In this document: positions 27,456 to 36,922 of the stretch, in pieces
How the letters are laid out: each line of letters opens with the position of its first letter
How positions within the stretch are numbered: the stretch's first letter is position 1
NCBI GenBank assembly: GCA_013203045.1
Contig: JABMQN010000004.1
Coordinates: 1 to 58,918 of the forward strand
Direction: 5' to 3'
Length of the DNA: 58,918 bases
DNA from: Chloroflexota bacterium
GTDB lineage: Bacteria; Chloroflexota; Dehalococcoidia; SZUA-161; SpSt-899
Notes under the pieces: generated by a model
Told to the model about the DNA's origin: nothing
The model's database searches: none
What the model saw: only the letters and a program-made list of their open reading frames with translations
Translations under genes and position numbers: made by a program

Positions 27456-28373
27456 ATGAGTAAGGTTGCATTTGTCTTTCCTGGCCAGGGATCGCAGATA
27501 GTAGGAATGGGTCTGGACCTCTTTGAGAAATCATCAGAGGCTCGTCAAGTATTTGAAGAGGCTGACGAAGCACTGGGGTTCTCGCTCTCCAGGCTCTGCT
27601 TTGATGGCCCGGAAGAAGAGCTTCGCCAGACTATAAATACTCAGCCGGCAGTATTGACAGTCAGCATTGCATGTCTGAGAACTGCTTTTGGAAATGGGAA
27701 CAGTATTCAGCCAGCGTTTGTCGCCGGACACAGTCTTGGCGAATATACAGCATTAGTGGCCGGTGGAGTACTCGATTTTTCCGATGGCATTCGTTTAGTC
27801 AAAGAGCGCGCCCGTCTGATGCAAGAAGCCGGTGAAAAACGCCCCGGAGGAATGGCTGCCATCATCGGGCTTGATCTGGTTTCCCTGGAAGAAATCTGCC
27901 AGGAAACCGGGACCCAAATTGCGAACATCAATTCTCCCGAACAGACCGTTATTAGTGGCTCGAACAATGGCCTGACGTGGTCTATGGACTTGGCCAAAGC
28001 CAGAGGAGCCAAAAGAGTTATTCGGCTAAGCGTAAGCGGTGCGTTTCATTCCAATCATATGGAGTTCGCAGCTGACGGCTTAGCCAAAGCTGTTTCCCAA
28101 TTCATTTTCGCTAATCCTTCAATCCCTATCGTCGCCAATACTACCGCCGAACCCAAGTCAACAGCCGATGAAGTTGTTGACGGAATTCTTAAACAAGTAT
28201 GTGGTTGTGTTCGGTGGCAGCCTTCCGTTGAATACATGATTAACGCCGGGGTCTCTACATTCGTAGAGATTGGTCCGGGTCAGGTACTCACAGGACTTAT
28301 TAAGAGAATTAGCCGGGATGTTAAGCTGGTCAATGTTAATAACCTTGATTCAATTGAAGCAATTTCCTTATAA
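27456..28373 (+). CDS. fabD: Malonyl-CoA:ACP transacylase
   Basis: 305 residues. Loads malonyl groups on the acyl carrier protein encoded 0.5 kb downstream. FPGQGSQIVGMG is near residue 8, the nucleophile Ser is in GHSLGEYTAL (about 90-99), the catalytic His is in GAFHSNHM (about 197-204), and EIGPGQVLTGLI is near the C-terminus. GGAGG precedes the ATG by about 6 bases. It is part of a fatty acid/ribosome block with nusB and acpP following. Confidence 0.95.
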   Translation: MSKVAFVFPGQGSQIVGMGLDLFEKSSEARQVFEEADEALGFSLSRLCFDGPEEELRQTINTQPAVLTVSIACLRTAFGNGNSIQPAFVAGHSLGEYTALVAGGVLDFSDGIRLVKERARLMQEAGEKRPGGMAAIIGLDLVSLEEICQETGTQIANINSPEQTVISGSNNGLTWSMDLAKARGAKRVIRLSVSGAFHSNHMEFAADGLAKAVSQFIFANPSIPIVANTTAEPKSTADEVVDGILKQVCGCVRWQPSVEYMINAGVSTFVEIGPGQVLTGLIKRISRDVKLVNVNNLDSIEAISL

Positions 28374-28433
28374 AAGTCGGTTTTCACTTACAATTTCAGA
28401 ACAACCAAACAAAGTTCCTGCCTTAACAAAAAA

Positions 28434-28847
28434 ATGGAAAGCATTCGACGAAAAGCAAGGATCATCGCCCTGCAAGCATTGTATGAGTTCGATTGTGTCG
28501 GGCACGATTTAGCAGAGTCAACAGCCCGCCTGATTCAAGAAAAACCACTACCTGAAGATGCTGCCCTGTTTTCCCAGGAGCTGGTGACCGGAGTTGAGGA
28601 AAACAAAGAGAAAATTGATGCGCAAATCCAGAAATTCGCACCGAGCTTCCCCGTTGAACAGCTCTCGCTTATCGACCGCGCTATTTTGCGGCTAGCTATT
28701 TTCGAAATTGTAATCGATAAAAAAGTCCCGTTGAAGGTTGCTATCAACGAAGCGGTGGAGCTGGCAAAAACTTTCGGCAACAATAATTCCGCGAAATTTG
28801 TCAATGGTGTTTTAGGATCGGTTAGCTCAGCTATACTACAAAGCTAA
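28434..28847 (+). CDS. nusB: Transcription antitermination factor NusB
   Basis: 137 residues, all-helical. [16 protein letters not shown] at the N-terminus and [15 protein letters not shown]...[32 protein letters not shown] (about 77-130) are the conserved NusB segments. It binds boxA RNA with NusE (S10) in rRNA antitermination. No clear Shine-Dalgarno lies before the ATG, so a nearby alternative start cannot be ruled out. It lies between fabD and acpP. Confidence 0.93.
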   Translation: MESIRRKARIIALQALYEFDCVGHDLAESTARLIQEKPLPEDAALFSQELVTGVEENKEKIDAQIQKFAPSFPVEQLSLIDRAILRLAIFEIVIDKKVPLKVAINEAVELAKTFGNNNSAKFVNGVLGSVSSAILQS

Positions 28848-28900
28848 ATTTCATGTTATAATGACCTTTGAAAACACATCTTTATGGAGGGAAAGAAAAT

Positions 28901-29158
28901 ATGGCCACACTTTTTGATCGAGTTAAGAGCATAATAGTGGAGCAACTTGGTGTTGAGGAATCGGAAGTCACCATGGAAGCTTCATTTGCCGATGACCTCA
29001 ATGCGGATTCCCTCGATCTGGTTGAGCTGGTTATGGCTTTCGAGGAGCAGTTTGGGAGTGAAAGCAATCCTCTGGAAATTCCAGATGAAGACGCTGAGAA
29101 ACTACTAGGCGTGAAAGACGCGGTCGAGTATCTTAAAGAACACGGCTTTGATGACTAG
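28901..29158 (+). CDS. acpP: Acyl carrier protein
   Basis: 85 residues. Carries growing fatty acyl chains on a 4'-phosphopantetheine. The attachment Ser37 is in [18 protein letters not shown], the standard ACP helix II motif. The protein is acidic, as expected. GGAGG (28886-28890) lies 10 bases before the ATG; an upstream in-frame start at 28868 lies before the Shine-Dalgarno and is rejected. A strong terminator follows at 29257-29295. Confidence 0.96.
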   Translation: MATLFDRVKSIIVEQLGVEESEVTMEASFADDLNADSLDLVELVMAFEEQFGSESNPLEIPDEDAEKLLGVKDAVEYLKEHGFDD

Positions 29159-29256
29159 CGGCTCTTACAAATTTATTTCAAATCCCCCGGTTTCTCGGTC
29201 ACCGGGATAACAATGTTAGCAATAACAAAAGTATTAATATCTAAAAATCGAGTTTT

Positions 29257-29295
29257 AAAAAGGCACACGGCCTGTTTTGGCCGTGGCCTTTTATT
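29257..29295 (+). terminator. Rho-independent terminator after acpP
   Basis: AAGGCACACGGCC (29260-29272) pairs with GGCCGTGGCCTT (29279-29290): 12 base pairs with one bulged A and a six-base loop. A short T-run and AT-rich tail follow. It closes the yceD-rpmF-fabD-nusB-acpP block. Confidence 0.85.
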
Positions 29296-29407
29296 ACATA
29301 CAAGCGCCATCACCCAAATTCAGTATGACAATCTTGATGAGACGTCGGGCAAGATAGGTTGAGTGAGGTTTATCAACCAGATTTTCTATACAAAAGGAGT
29401 TTCAAAG

Positions 29408-30013
29408 TTGACAACACTAGCCAATCTCAATCATGAGATTTTACAGTGTCAAAACTGTGAATTAGCAAAGACGCGAACTAAGGTAGTTCCCGGAGAAGGT
29501 AATGAAAACGCTGACATAGTTTTCATCGGCGAAGCCCCGGGATTCAATGAAGATCAGCAAGGTAGTCCATTTGTAGGTGCTGCAGGCAAATTCCCTGATG
29601 AGCTACTTGAGTCCATTCATCTCGATCGAACAAAAGTTTATATTTGTAACATCATTAAATGCCGACCTCCGGGAAACCGTGATCCATTGCCTCAAGAAAT
29701 CGAGTCATGCAAGAGGTGGCTTGATCACCAACTTGATATTATTTCTCCGAAAGTCATCGTCACTTTGGGTCGGCATTCCATGGCCAGGTTCTTCCGTGGC
29801 GCAAGCATAGGCAAGATTCACGGTACAGCACAGACGATAAACGGTAGAACCTATTTCGCCATGTACCACCCAGCCGCTGCACTCCATCAACAGAGCTTGC
29901 GCAAAACTATAGAAGCTGATATCCTCAAACTCCCTGGGATTGTACAAGCCAACGAAGTAAAAGAGGATTCAACGCCAACAGAACCAAAGCCAGAACAGCT
30001 AAGCATGTTCTAG
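29408..30013 (+). CDS. Family 4 uracil-DNA glycosylase
   Basis: 201 residues. Removes uracil from DNA at the start of base excision repair. Motifs: GEAPGFNEDQQGSPFVG at about residues 42-58 (water-activating and uracil pocket), NIIKCRPPGNRDP (about 88-100) and MYHPAAAL (about 156-163). The [4Fe-4S] cysteines are CQNC (about 14-17), the Cys of KCRPP and the Cys of ESCKRWL, as in thermophile-type family 4 enzymes. A GTG at 29363 also opens the frame, but AAAGGAG 8 bases before the TTG at 29408 and the family N-terminus favour the TTG. Confidence 0.92.
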   Translation: MTTLANLNHEILQCQNCELAKTRTKVVPGEGNENADIVFIGEAPGFNEDQQGSPFVGAAGKFPDELLESIHLDRTKVYICNIIKCRPPGNRDPLPQEIESCKRWLDHQLDIISPKVIVTLGRHSMARFFRGASIGKIHGTAQTINGRTYFAMYHPAAALHQQSLRKTIEADILKLPGIVQANEVKEDSTPTEPKPEQLSMF

Positions 30014-30080
30014 GCTTATCCGGATAAAAAGGGGATGGAGCATAGAAGCCTCCCTTTTGTTGGTAAACATCAGGAGTCAG

Positions 30081-32372
30081 ATGGCCGGGAGAGCAACGAA
30101 ACAAAGCAAGTCAAGATCTCGCCCCAAAACCACAGGAGAGAGCACTCCGCAGTTCGTTCTCTCCCGGCGTTTCCTGGGAGCAGTCCTGGTTGCTCTCGCT
30201 CTCGCAGTGTTCCTTTTCCTCCGTGATGTTATTGGTGAAGCGATTTTCGCCGCGTTCGGCCTTGGTTTTATTATCGTAATCATTTGGGGCTTGGTTCTCG
30301 CCTGGATGTTTTTTCGCAACAAATTGGGGAAAATTAAAAGGAAATGGCACAAATGGCTTGGGGCCCTGCTTATCAGCGCCTCATTGTTGGGGGTTATGGG
30401 TCTTTACCACCCTTCCATCTCAATAGCTGGCGCCTCATTAGAAGACAAAACACTAGGTGGTGTAGTTGGAGATTCTATCGCTGGGCCTTCATTCGTCTGG
30501 GCTCGATTGCTGGGAATAGTCCTGGTTGGCATGATCCTATTCTTCCCCGTACGTTCCCTAAAACTTACAAAAAAGACTTCTCGCTCATTTTGGCAAAAGG
30601 TCAGACCCCAGATTATTGATTTCTCCGATGGATTTCGGAGCAAGATCAGCAATGCCGGACCTTGGTTATCATCCAAAGTTCCATTCTTAAACCATCAGGT
30701 TAAAACCAGGTCCCCACAGAAAACACCCAAGTCAGCCCTCAAGAAACCGATTGCTATATCCGATGAACCTGCTCCTACCGGCACTCAGCAAATTCTGCCC
30801 GGATTTGGTGAAGCGGCAACAAGGGAAACCGATGATCAATCTCCGATGGAAGAGGTCTTTCTGCCCAGTATCGATCGAGAGTTACCGCCACTCGAAATCC
30901 TCGATGAGGCCCCACAATCCAGCTTTGCACAGGCTAATGACGAGGAGCGCGCTAGACTTATCGAAGATGCTTTGGGAAGCTACGGAGTTGAAGTTAAAGT
31001 ACTGCAGATTAACCCGGGACCCTCAGTTACACAGTTTGGTGTTGAACCTGGCTGGGTTCGTAAATATAAAAAGATAGTAGAGAAAGATCAAAACGGTAAG
31101 CCCCTGCTGGATAAGAACGGCAATCCCAAGTTTCATATGGAAGAAGTATCTAAAACCAGGGTCAAGGTTGATCGCATTACTGCGCTCGCTAACGACCTGG
31201 CTCTTGCCTTAGCTGTTTCCGATATCCGGATTGAAGCACCGGTACCCGGAAAGGCATTGGTGGGTATCGAAGTCCCCAACGTAAGCACTGCAACAGTCAC
31301 TCTTAGAAACGTTATCGAAAGCCCGGTTTTCCCCAAGATAGCCAACAAGTCCAGGTTAGCAGTAGCTCTGGGGCAAGGTGCCGGAGGAGAAGCCGTGGTC
31401 GGTGATCTTGCCAAGATGCCTCATCTCCTCATCGCCGGAGCCACTGGAAGCGGCAAGACTGTCTGCCTTAACTGTATAGTTAGTTGTCTTTTATCCCAGA
31501 CTTCCCCGGTCGACGTACGACTCGTTCTAATTGATCCCAAACGGGTGGAGATGGTTACCTTCAGCGGCGTTCCTCATCTAATCACACCCGTAATAGTGGA
31601 CGTAGATAAGGCTGTGGAAGCACTCAGGCGAGTTGCAATGGAAATGGATAGGCGTTACCGTGCATTCGCTGATGTTGGGGCTCGCAATATCGAGACGTAT
31701 AATCGTAGTCCCAAGGTTTCTGAACCATTGTCTTACATAGTAGTCATTATTGATGAGCTTGCCGATCTCATGATGACCGCGCCTGATGTTGCTGAGCCAC
31801 TCATCTGCCGTATAGCTCAACTCGCCAGAGCCACAGGAATACATCTGGTAGTCGCCACTCAACGACCATCAGTGGACGTAATAACCGGCCTGATCAAAGC
31901 CAATTTCCCCACGAGGATCAGCTTCGCAGTGGTATCAGGGATTGATTCTCGAACAATATTAGATACAATGGGGGCAGAAAAGCTATTGGGACGCGGAGAC
32001 ATGCTATATATTCCTCCAGAGGCAAGCAAACCCCGTAGAATTAGAGGATGCTTTGTTTCTGATGACGAAATGGACCGCATTGTCAAATTCTGGAAGGAAT
32101 GGGCTGTTAAACACTTTCCGCCAGAAAATGATCGCGTTGCGCAGGACTTCATCGCGCTGTCTATTCAACAGATCGATGCAGATCCTTTCATGCAAAAAGC
32201 ACGGGAGTTATATCACGAGTCCAGCAGCTTCTCCATCTCTCTCCTGCAGCGAAAATTACACATTGGCTACCAGCGTGCTGCCAGGATCATGGAACAGCTT
32301 GAAGAAGAGGGACTATTCGAGGAAGAAGGCGACGAAGACGAATTTCGAAATCCGTGGGAAGGGGAACTATGA
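30081..32372 (+). CDS. ftsK: DNA translocase FtsK/SpoIIIE
   Basis: 763 residues. About four transmembrane helices (residues 30-165), a Pro/charged linker, then the motor. Walker A GATGSGKTVCLN is near residue 451, Walker B lies in YIVVIIDELADLMM (about 550), and the C-terminal gamma winged helix (FSISLLQRKLHIGYQRAARI, about 720-740) reads KOPS-type DNA. The alpha domain contains an extra charged hairpin (EKDQNGKPLLDKNGNPKF, about 335-352). A TTG at 30057 is in frame, but AGGAG 5 bases before the ATG at 30081 decides the start. The stop overlaps the accDA start (ATGA). Confidence 0.95.
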   Translation: MAGRATKQSKSRSRPKTTGESTPQFVLSRRFLGAVLVALALAVFLFLRDVIGEAIFAAFGLGFIIVIIWGLVLAWMFFRNKLGKIKRKWHKWLGALLISASLLGVMGLYHPSISIAGASLEDKTLGGVVGDSIAGPSFVWARLLGIVLVGMILFFPVRSLKLTKKTSRSFWQKVRPQIIDFSDGFRSKISNAGPWLSSKVPFLNHQVKTRSPQKTPKSALKKPIAISDEPAPTGTQQILPGFGEAATRETDDQSPMEEVFLPSIDRELPPLEILDEAPQSSFAQANDEERARLIEDALGSYGVEVKVLQINPGPSVTQFGVEPGWVRKYKKIVEKDQNGKPLLDKNGNPKFHMEEVSKTRVKVDRITALANDLALALAVSDIRIEAPVPGKALVGIEVPNVSTATVTLRNVIESPVFPKIANKSRLAVALGQGAGGEAVVGDLAKMPHLLIAGATGSGKTVCLNCIVSCLLSQTSPVDVRLVLIDPKRVEMVTFSGVPHLITPVIVDVDKAVEALRRVAMEMDRRYRAFADVGARNIETYNRSPKVSEPLSYIVVIIDELADLMMTAPDVAEPLICRIAQLARATGIHLVVATQRPSVDVITGLIKANFPTRISFAVVSGIDSRTILDTMGAEKLLGRGDMLYIPPEASKPRRIRGCFVSDDEMDRIVKFWKEWAVKHFPPENDRVAQDFIALSIQQIDADPFMQKARELYHESSSFSISLLQRKLHIGYQRAARIMEQLEEEGLFEEEGDEDEFRNPWEGEL

Positions 32373-34225
32373 AGGATTTAATCTCATACGGTGCCTATCT
32401 GGTTCAGAAAGAGAAGCTCAGGAAAAAGAGACCCAAAACAGTTCGGTTAACACCGCTGCAACAAGTACCAGAAGAAGAAGCGGTGTGCTTCTCATGCGGA
32501 GCTGATCTTTTCAAATCCGATATGTATCAACAATACCGGGTCTGTAATTCATGTGGATTCCATCAGAACATTTCAGCATGGGAACGCATCTATCTTTTGG
32601 CCGATCCGGCGAGCTTCATTGAGTTAGAACTTTACGGCACCATCACCGATCCATCACCACTCCTGGGCAATGAAGACTACGAGGAACGTATCCGCGAGGC
32701 CAGGGAAAGAACCGGACTCTCTGAAGCAGTTATCGCCGGCACTTGCACCATAGGAGGCAATCCAGCGGTACTGGCCGTGCTCGATTTTGGATTCCTCGGG
32801 GGCAACATGGGTATGGTGGTCGGAGACCGCATCGCCAAAGCATTCGAAACGGCAACCAGTAAGAACCTGCCTATCGTTACGGTAGTATCATCAGGTGGCG
32901 CTAGAATAGAGGAAGGCGTACTCTCGCTCGTACAGATGGCCAAGACTATTACGACGGCAAAGCAACTATACAATAAAAATCTGGCACATATCTCCATCCT
33001 CACTCACCCCACCACGGGCGAAGTATACGCCAGTTTCGCTAATCTTGGTGACGTTATTTTCGCCGAGCCTAAAGCCATGATTGGGTTTGCCCCATTACGC
33101 GTGGTTGCACAAACAGAGAAGTCGGAACTCTCCGAAATGGGTCACACCGCCGAATCACATCTTGAGCACGGTCTGATAGACCAGATAGTACACCGGACCA
33201 AACTCCGTAATTTAATCTCAATTACTCTCGACTTGTTCAGTTCCCGATATCGTCTAGGTGTAAAAAAGAAGGTTACACCCTACATGGCTTCTACACACCC
33301 TCAAGAGCAGGCATGGGATACTATTCAACTAGCCAGACATGAAGAACGCCCTACTGCTCTCGACTATATCACCGAGATGACCCAGAGTTTCGTTGAAATT
33401 CACGGAGATCGATCTTACAGAGATGATCCGGCCATCGTATGCGGATTGGCCGAACTCGGTGGACAAGCTGTGGTCATTATTGGACAGCAGCGAGATCGTA
33501 ACGAAGGACGCACCACGCCAGAAGGTTTTCGCAAGGCCCAGCGAGCTATGAAAATGGCAGCGAAATTCGGATTACCTTTAATTAACCTTATTGATACACC
33601 AGGCGCTTACCCGGGAGCGGAGTCGGAAGAAAGGGGAATTGGGAATGCGCTGGCCTCTACAATGTCTCTTCTCTCCGATCTCCCGACACCAGTTATTTCC
33701 GTCATCATAGGACAGGGAGGGAGCGAAGGAGCTCTAGCTTTGGGTATAGCCAATCGTGTTCTAATTATGGAAAACGCCTTTCTTTCGGTTATTCCTCCTG
33801 AAAGAGCAGCTTCTATCATGTTACGGGATGTTAAAAGGGCCGAGGAGCTTGCCTCGACCCTTAAGCTTACCGCCGCCGACTGTAAAGAATTCGGGGTGGT
33901 CGATCTCGTGGTACCCGAACCTGCTGGTGGAGCCCACACCGATCCGGCAGAAGCTGCTCGGTTGTTGAGGAATCTTATTTTACGCGAATTGCTTCAGATA
34001 CAAGGGTATTCACCTGAGAAACATGCCCGATCCAGATACAAACGCTTCCGGTATGTGGGTAGTAGCGCACCGTTCCTGGGAGGTATTTTTGCGAAACAAA
34101 CCGCGCAAATTCAGAAGTTCCTACAAGGTGAAGATACTACAGCCGAGGAATCTGTGCAGATCACGGAAGAACCAGATCCCGAAAAACCTTTGGATGATGA
34201 CTCTGACCCCCTCCCGCTGCCATGA
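32369..34225 (+). CDS. accDA: Acetyl-CoA carboxylase carboxyltransferase, fused beta-alpha subunits
   Basis: 618 residues. The first half is AccD: a zinc ribbon with Cys40, Cys43, Cys59 and Cys62, then the crotonase-like fold (GGNMGMVVGDRIAKAFE, SSGGARIEEGVLSLVQMAK, ILTHPTTGEVYASFANLGD). The second half is AccA: SFVEIHGDRSYRDDPAIVCG (about 345-364), GQQRDRNEGRTTPEGFRKAQ, IDTPGAYPGAESEERG (about 410-425) and IGQGGSEGALAL. Together they transfer CO2 from biotin to acetyl-CoA to make malonyl-CoA, the substrate of FabD encoded upstream. Most bacteria encode the halves separately. The ATG overlaps the ftsK stop. The C-terminal tail is acidic and Pro-rich. No accB or accC is in the window. Confidence 0.93.
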   Translation: MKDLISYGAYLVQKEKLRKKRPKTVRLTPLQQVPEEEAVCFSCGADLFKSDMYQQYRVCNSCGFHQNISAWERIYLLADPASFIELELYGTITDPSPLLGNEDYEERIREARERTGLSEAVIAGTCTIGGNPAVLAVLDFGFLGGNMGMVVGDRIAKAFETATSKNLPIVTVVSSGGARIEEGVLSLVQMAKTITTAKQLYNKNLAHISILTHPTTGEVYASFANLGDVIFAEPKAMIGFAPLRVVAQTEKSELSEMGHTAESHLEHGLIDQIVHRTKLRNLISITLDLFSSRYRLGVKKKVTPYMASTHPQEQAWDTIQLARHEERPTALDYITEMTQSFVEIHGDRSYRDDPAIVCGLAELGGQAVVIIGQQRDRNEGRTTPEGFRKAQRAMKMAAKFGLPLINLIDTPGAYPGAESEERGIGNALASTMSLLSDLPTPVISVIIGQGGSEGALALGIANRVLIMENAFLSVIPPERAASIMLRDVKRAEELASTLKLTAADCKEFGVVDLVVPEPAGGAHTDPAEAARLLRNLILRELLQIQGYSPEKHARSRYKRFRYVGSSAPFLGGIFAKQTAQIQKFLQGEDTTAEESVQITEEPDPEKPLDDDSDPLPLP

Positions 34226-34250
34226 GAGCAACAGAAGTTTTATAGCCACT

Positions 34251-35465
34251 TCACATCGCGGTTTGTTTTAGAGCAGCTATTGCGGTCTCGACTTCCTTCT
34301 GCATCTCAGGGGATTGAGTTTCTATCGATTTAATGGCATTCTCGACCGTTTGTTCCAGTCCCTTATCTATACCGCCGCAGACCGCTACGTGCGAACGCAT
34401 CCTTCTCTTAAGTTGCATATCCAATCTCTGTGGCAATGGCATAGCCTTATAGTCATCAATGGTTTTCAGCAAGGATTCTTTAGCCTCGGGAAGTTGCCCC
34501 TCAATCTCCCACAAGAGATTGGCCATGTGATCACTTATTAGATACGAATTGCAGTCCAGATTTTCGATAAATAACCGCAGTTCATCAACTATTTCGTCTT
34601 CCGTCAATTGTTCGAAATCACCGGATTCGAGCTTCCCGTAAAGGTCCGTCCCTTTCCTCACCACAAGACTTCGCAGGCGAATGAAATCAGGATTTGTCTG
34701 ATTCAGAACATACGCAGTATCCACTGCATGTTTTTTAGACCACCTGCACCCACCCAATCCCGGGATCACATATTCCGAGAGCGAAATACCTGATTCCACT
34801 ACGTTCTTACCTCCAGCGATATGATCTGCTGCGGTTACTCCCTTTTGAATAAAAGCCAATACTTCGTCACACCCTGACTCCAGGCCCAGATGTAACCGGG
34901 ACAGGCCTGCTGCATGGAGATCTTTCAGATCCTCCAGCGACTTCTTAGCTGCAGTCTTGGATCGAGCATAGGACGTCACCCGCTCTATCGTAGGAAACGT
35001 TTCTTTGAGATATCGGATGACCTCAACCAGCTCAGGGGTACGCATTATCAGTGTATTCGCATCCTGTAAGAAAACCGTCTTTGCGCCGGAAGCCAGCCAG
35101 TTTGCCACGTTCACCAGACTTTGAATCCTATCATTTGCAGCCTCAGTACCTACCAAATCCGGACTGTAAACCTCAGGGTTATTGCGTACCAAGCTGCTCA
35201 CCAACTCTCCATTTATGCTGCCCCCCACACCCGTTCGCCATGACATCGCTTTTATCTCATCGCTGATGGCTTTTGCCGCATCTATATCAGCCTTTATTTC
35301 CTCGACGTTTCGATACTCAAAACGCTTACCCCGATACGTATGACAGAACTCACACTTGTTCCAGGGACAATTACGAGTTGCCCTGATAAGTAACGACTGG
35401 TCACTACCCTCGCTCGGAGGCCTTATCGGACCGATTTCGAATGAATAACGTTTATCCGGATTCAT
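34251..35465 (-). CDS. Radical SAM protein with CX4CX2C motif
   Basis: 404 residues from ATG 35465; a TTG at 35492 would add nine residues and overlap the neighbour. IRATRNCPWNKCEFCHTYRG (about residues 26-45) carries the cluster cysteines, spaced CX4CX2C rather than the canonical CX3CX2C. A similar NCPWNxCxFC form is seen in a subfamily of B12-independent Elp3/MiaB-like radical SAM proteins. GLSRLHLGLESGCDEVL (about 190-206) is the usual AdoMet-binding region. A further Cys is in GLGGCRWSKKHA. The substrate is unknown. It lies 20 bases downstream of a small hypothetical gene on the same strand. Confidence 0.82.
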   Translation of the reverse strand: MNPDKRYSFEIGPIRPPSEGSDQSLLIRATRNCPWNKCEFCHTYRGKRFEYRNVEEIKADIDAAKAISDEIKAMSWRTGVGGSINGELVSSLVRNNPEVYSPDLVGTEAANDRIQSLVNVANWLASGAKTVFLQDANTLIMRTPELVEVIRYLKETFPTIERVTSYARSKTAAKKSLEDLKDLHAAGLSRLHLGLESGCDEVLAFIQKGVTAADHIAGGKNVVESGISLSEYVIPGLGGCRWSKKHAVDTAYVLNQTNPDFIRLRSLVVRKGTDLYGKLESGDFEQLTEDEIVDELRLFIENLDCNSYLISDHMANLLWEIEGQLPEAKESLLKTIDDYKAMPLPQRLDMQLKRRMRSHVAVCGGIDKGLEQTVENAIKSIETQSPEMQKEVETAIAALKQTAM

Positions 35466-35485
35466 ATTCTTGAAAAATTCGAATA

Positions 35486-35821
35486 TTAGCAAAAATTTAT
35501 CTGTGACCTGGCATATCTTGGTTTAAGGATCGCAGCTATTTCCTTCTGGTTAACAGCATCTCGGATCGGTTCAATAAGAGAGACGGACTGTCCCTCATCA
35601 TCTTCTTTGTATTTCCATTCCACGATATATCCTTCAACATTGGCGCCCATAAGACTCTGCGCGTAACTCCCATCGCAAAAGCTGCATCCTGCGGCTTCAA
35701 CTTCAACCAGCAACACTTGTTTCCCGTTGTGTTCGAATGTACTTTCTGATGCGCTGTAATATCTAATCTCCCAGCCAATCTCCTCTCCCTGTTTTACTAA
35801 GTGTGTATAATCGCGTGCCAT
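35486..35821 (-). CDS. Small hypothetical protein with CxxC
   Basis: 111 residues, no family recognised. It is soluble, with a strand-rich N-terminal half and a single CSFC pair (about residues 47-50) followed by DGSYAQSLMGANVEG. It lies in a minus-strand series: DUF166, DUF167, this gene, then the radical SAM gene. The CxxC could serve redox or metal binding in that pathway. ATG 35821 gives MARDYTHLV; a start two codons upstream is equally possible. Confidence 0.6.
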   Translation of the reverse strand: MARDYTHLVKQGEEIGWEIRYYSASESTFEHNGKQVLLVEVEAAGCSFCDGSYAQSLMGANVEGYIVEWKYKEDDEGQSVSLIEPIRDAVNQKEIAAILKPRYARSQINFC

Positions 35822-35835
35822 TACCATCTCCGATG

Positions 35836-36111
35836 CTAGAGACTACTCAAACGATTGGAAACCTCGTCCTGTGTCAAACCTTCGATAACTATTCCCTTCC
35901 GCTTGCTCGTCAGTCCTTTATCGATTATTATGCTCCCCTTGCTAATATCAAAAATATCACTAAGAAATTCGATGAGTTCTCTATTCGCTTTGCCTTTAAC
36001 CGGTGGTGCAGATACCTTAACTTTCAAAATACCATCCTCAAAGCTCACGATCTCATTCTTTCTTGAATTGGGTTGTACTTGCACAGTTATTCGAGCCCGC
36101 TTATCTTTCAT
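35836..36111 (-). CDS. DUF167 (YggU-like) protein
   Basis: 91 residues. Matches the DUF167 fold: VQVQPNSRKNEIV (about residues 11-23), LKVKVSAPPVKGKANRELIEFLS (about 29-51) and a final GLTSKRKGIVIEG. Members are small conserved proteins without established function. It follows the DUF166 gene after 6 bases and precedes the hypothetical gene at 35486-35821 by 14 bases, so it is probably co-transcribed. Confidence 0.88.
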   Translation of the reverse strand: MKDKRARITVQVQPNSRKNEIVSFEDGILKVKVSAPPVKGKANRELIEFLSDIFDISKGSIIIDKGLTSKRKGIVIEGLTQDEVSNRLSSL

Positions 36112-36117
36112 AATACA

Positions 36118-36882
36118 TTATTGCCCCGGTGGGTTTATATACCGTACTGGTGTACGGAAAGGTTTGATCTGCTCTTCAACATCTTCGTTGACAACGTATC
36201 CGGAAAGGTGCATCAGCGTATCATACAATGCCTTGTCGATTTGCTCTTGCTGCATTGATGCCTGGCAAGGAAAATGATGACAGATCAATCCTGCTTTTGG
36301 AACGGCCTCATCAGCATGCAACCCAATAAGACCTTCGGCTGTGTGATGGCTCGACCCGCAGGGTGCACCCCGTTCAACCTCTACCGATTCTATTATTTTT
36401 GTCTCAGGATTGACCGTGATCTTGAATTTGGGTCGTCCAAAATATTTGGCGAAATCAGCTATTACATCGCTTTCATACGATTCAGCAGCATGGCGATAGC
36501 CATAGCTTTCTTCGGTAAGAGTGCAAAACGTCTTGGGAAAAGCCGAGCTTATACCTTTAGCCGTCAGTTCCCTTTGTATTTGATTCTTGAGCCCCATAGG
36601 CACCCATTGCGAGTTGTCTATGGGAGCTACAACTCCTTGGGCTCCGGTCATTGCGACAATATCAGGAATCAACTGAGACGATTGCTCGGTTTCGCTCAAG
36701 AAAACAATTAAATCTGATGGTGGCAATTCGGTGGGTAGGAAATCCTCGGGATCATCGATAAGAGGCGGTAAGGCCGTGGTCAACTTGAAGGATTGCACAA
36801 TCCAGTCTTCCGGGCATCGCTCTTTGATATTACGAGCAATCCTCTCCCCATATGGACCTTGCTCGACTATCAAAATACGCAT
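36118..36882 (-). CDS. DUF166-family protein
   Basis: 254 residues, no membrane segment. MRILIVEQGPYGERIARNI at the N-terminus, DIVAMTGAQGVVAPIDNSQWVP (spanning about 73-94), the Cys/His-rich GAPCGSSHHTAEGLIG (about 172-187) and CHHFPCQASM (about 200-209) match DUF166, a family best known from archaea and some anaerobes. The conserved cysteines and histidines suggest metal or substrate binding; the activity is unknown. It is the first gene of the DUF166-DUF167-hypothetical-radical SAM series. Confidence 0.75.
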   Translation of the reverse strand: MRILIVEQGPYGERIARNIKERCPEDWIVQSFKLTTALPPLIDDPEDFLPTELPPSDLIVFLSETEQSSQLIPDIVAMTGAQGVVAPIDNSQWVPMGLKNQIQRELTAKGISSAFPKTFCTLTEESYGYRHAAESYESDVIADFAKYFGRPKFKITVNPETKIIESVEVERGAPCGSSHHTAEGLIGLHADEAVPKAGLICHHFPCQASMQQEQIDKALYDTLMHLSGYVVNEDVEEQIKPFRTPVRYINPPGQ

Positions 36883-36893
36883 GATTTCTTCCT

Positions 36894-36922
36894 GTAAGGG
36901 CGAGTTTGAAACTCGCCCTTAC
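36894..36922. repeat. 29-base near-perfect palindromic repeat
   Basis: GTAAGGGCGAGTTT (36894-36907), one centre base, then AAACTCGCCCTTAC (36909-36922). The arms are exact complements. Hairpins of the form GTAGGGGCGxxTTT are common interspersed elements in bacterial genomes. It sits between the DUF166 and hydrolase genes, both on the minus strand; with no T-tract it is more likely a dispersed repeat than a terminator. Confidence 0.75.
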
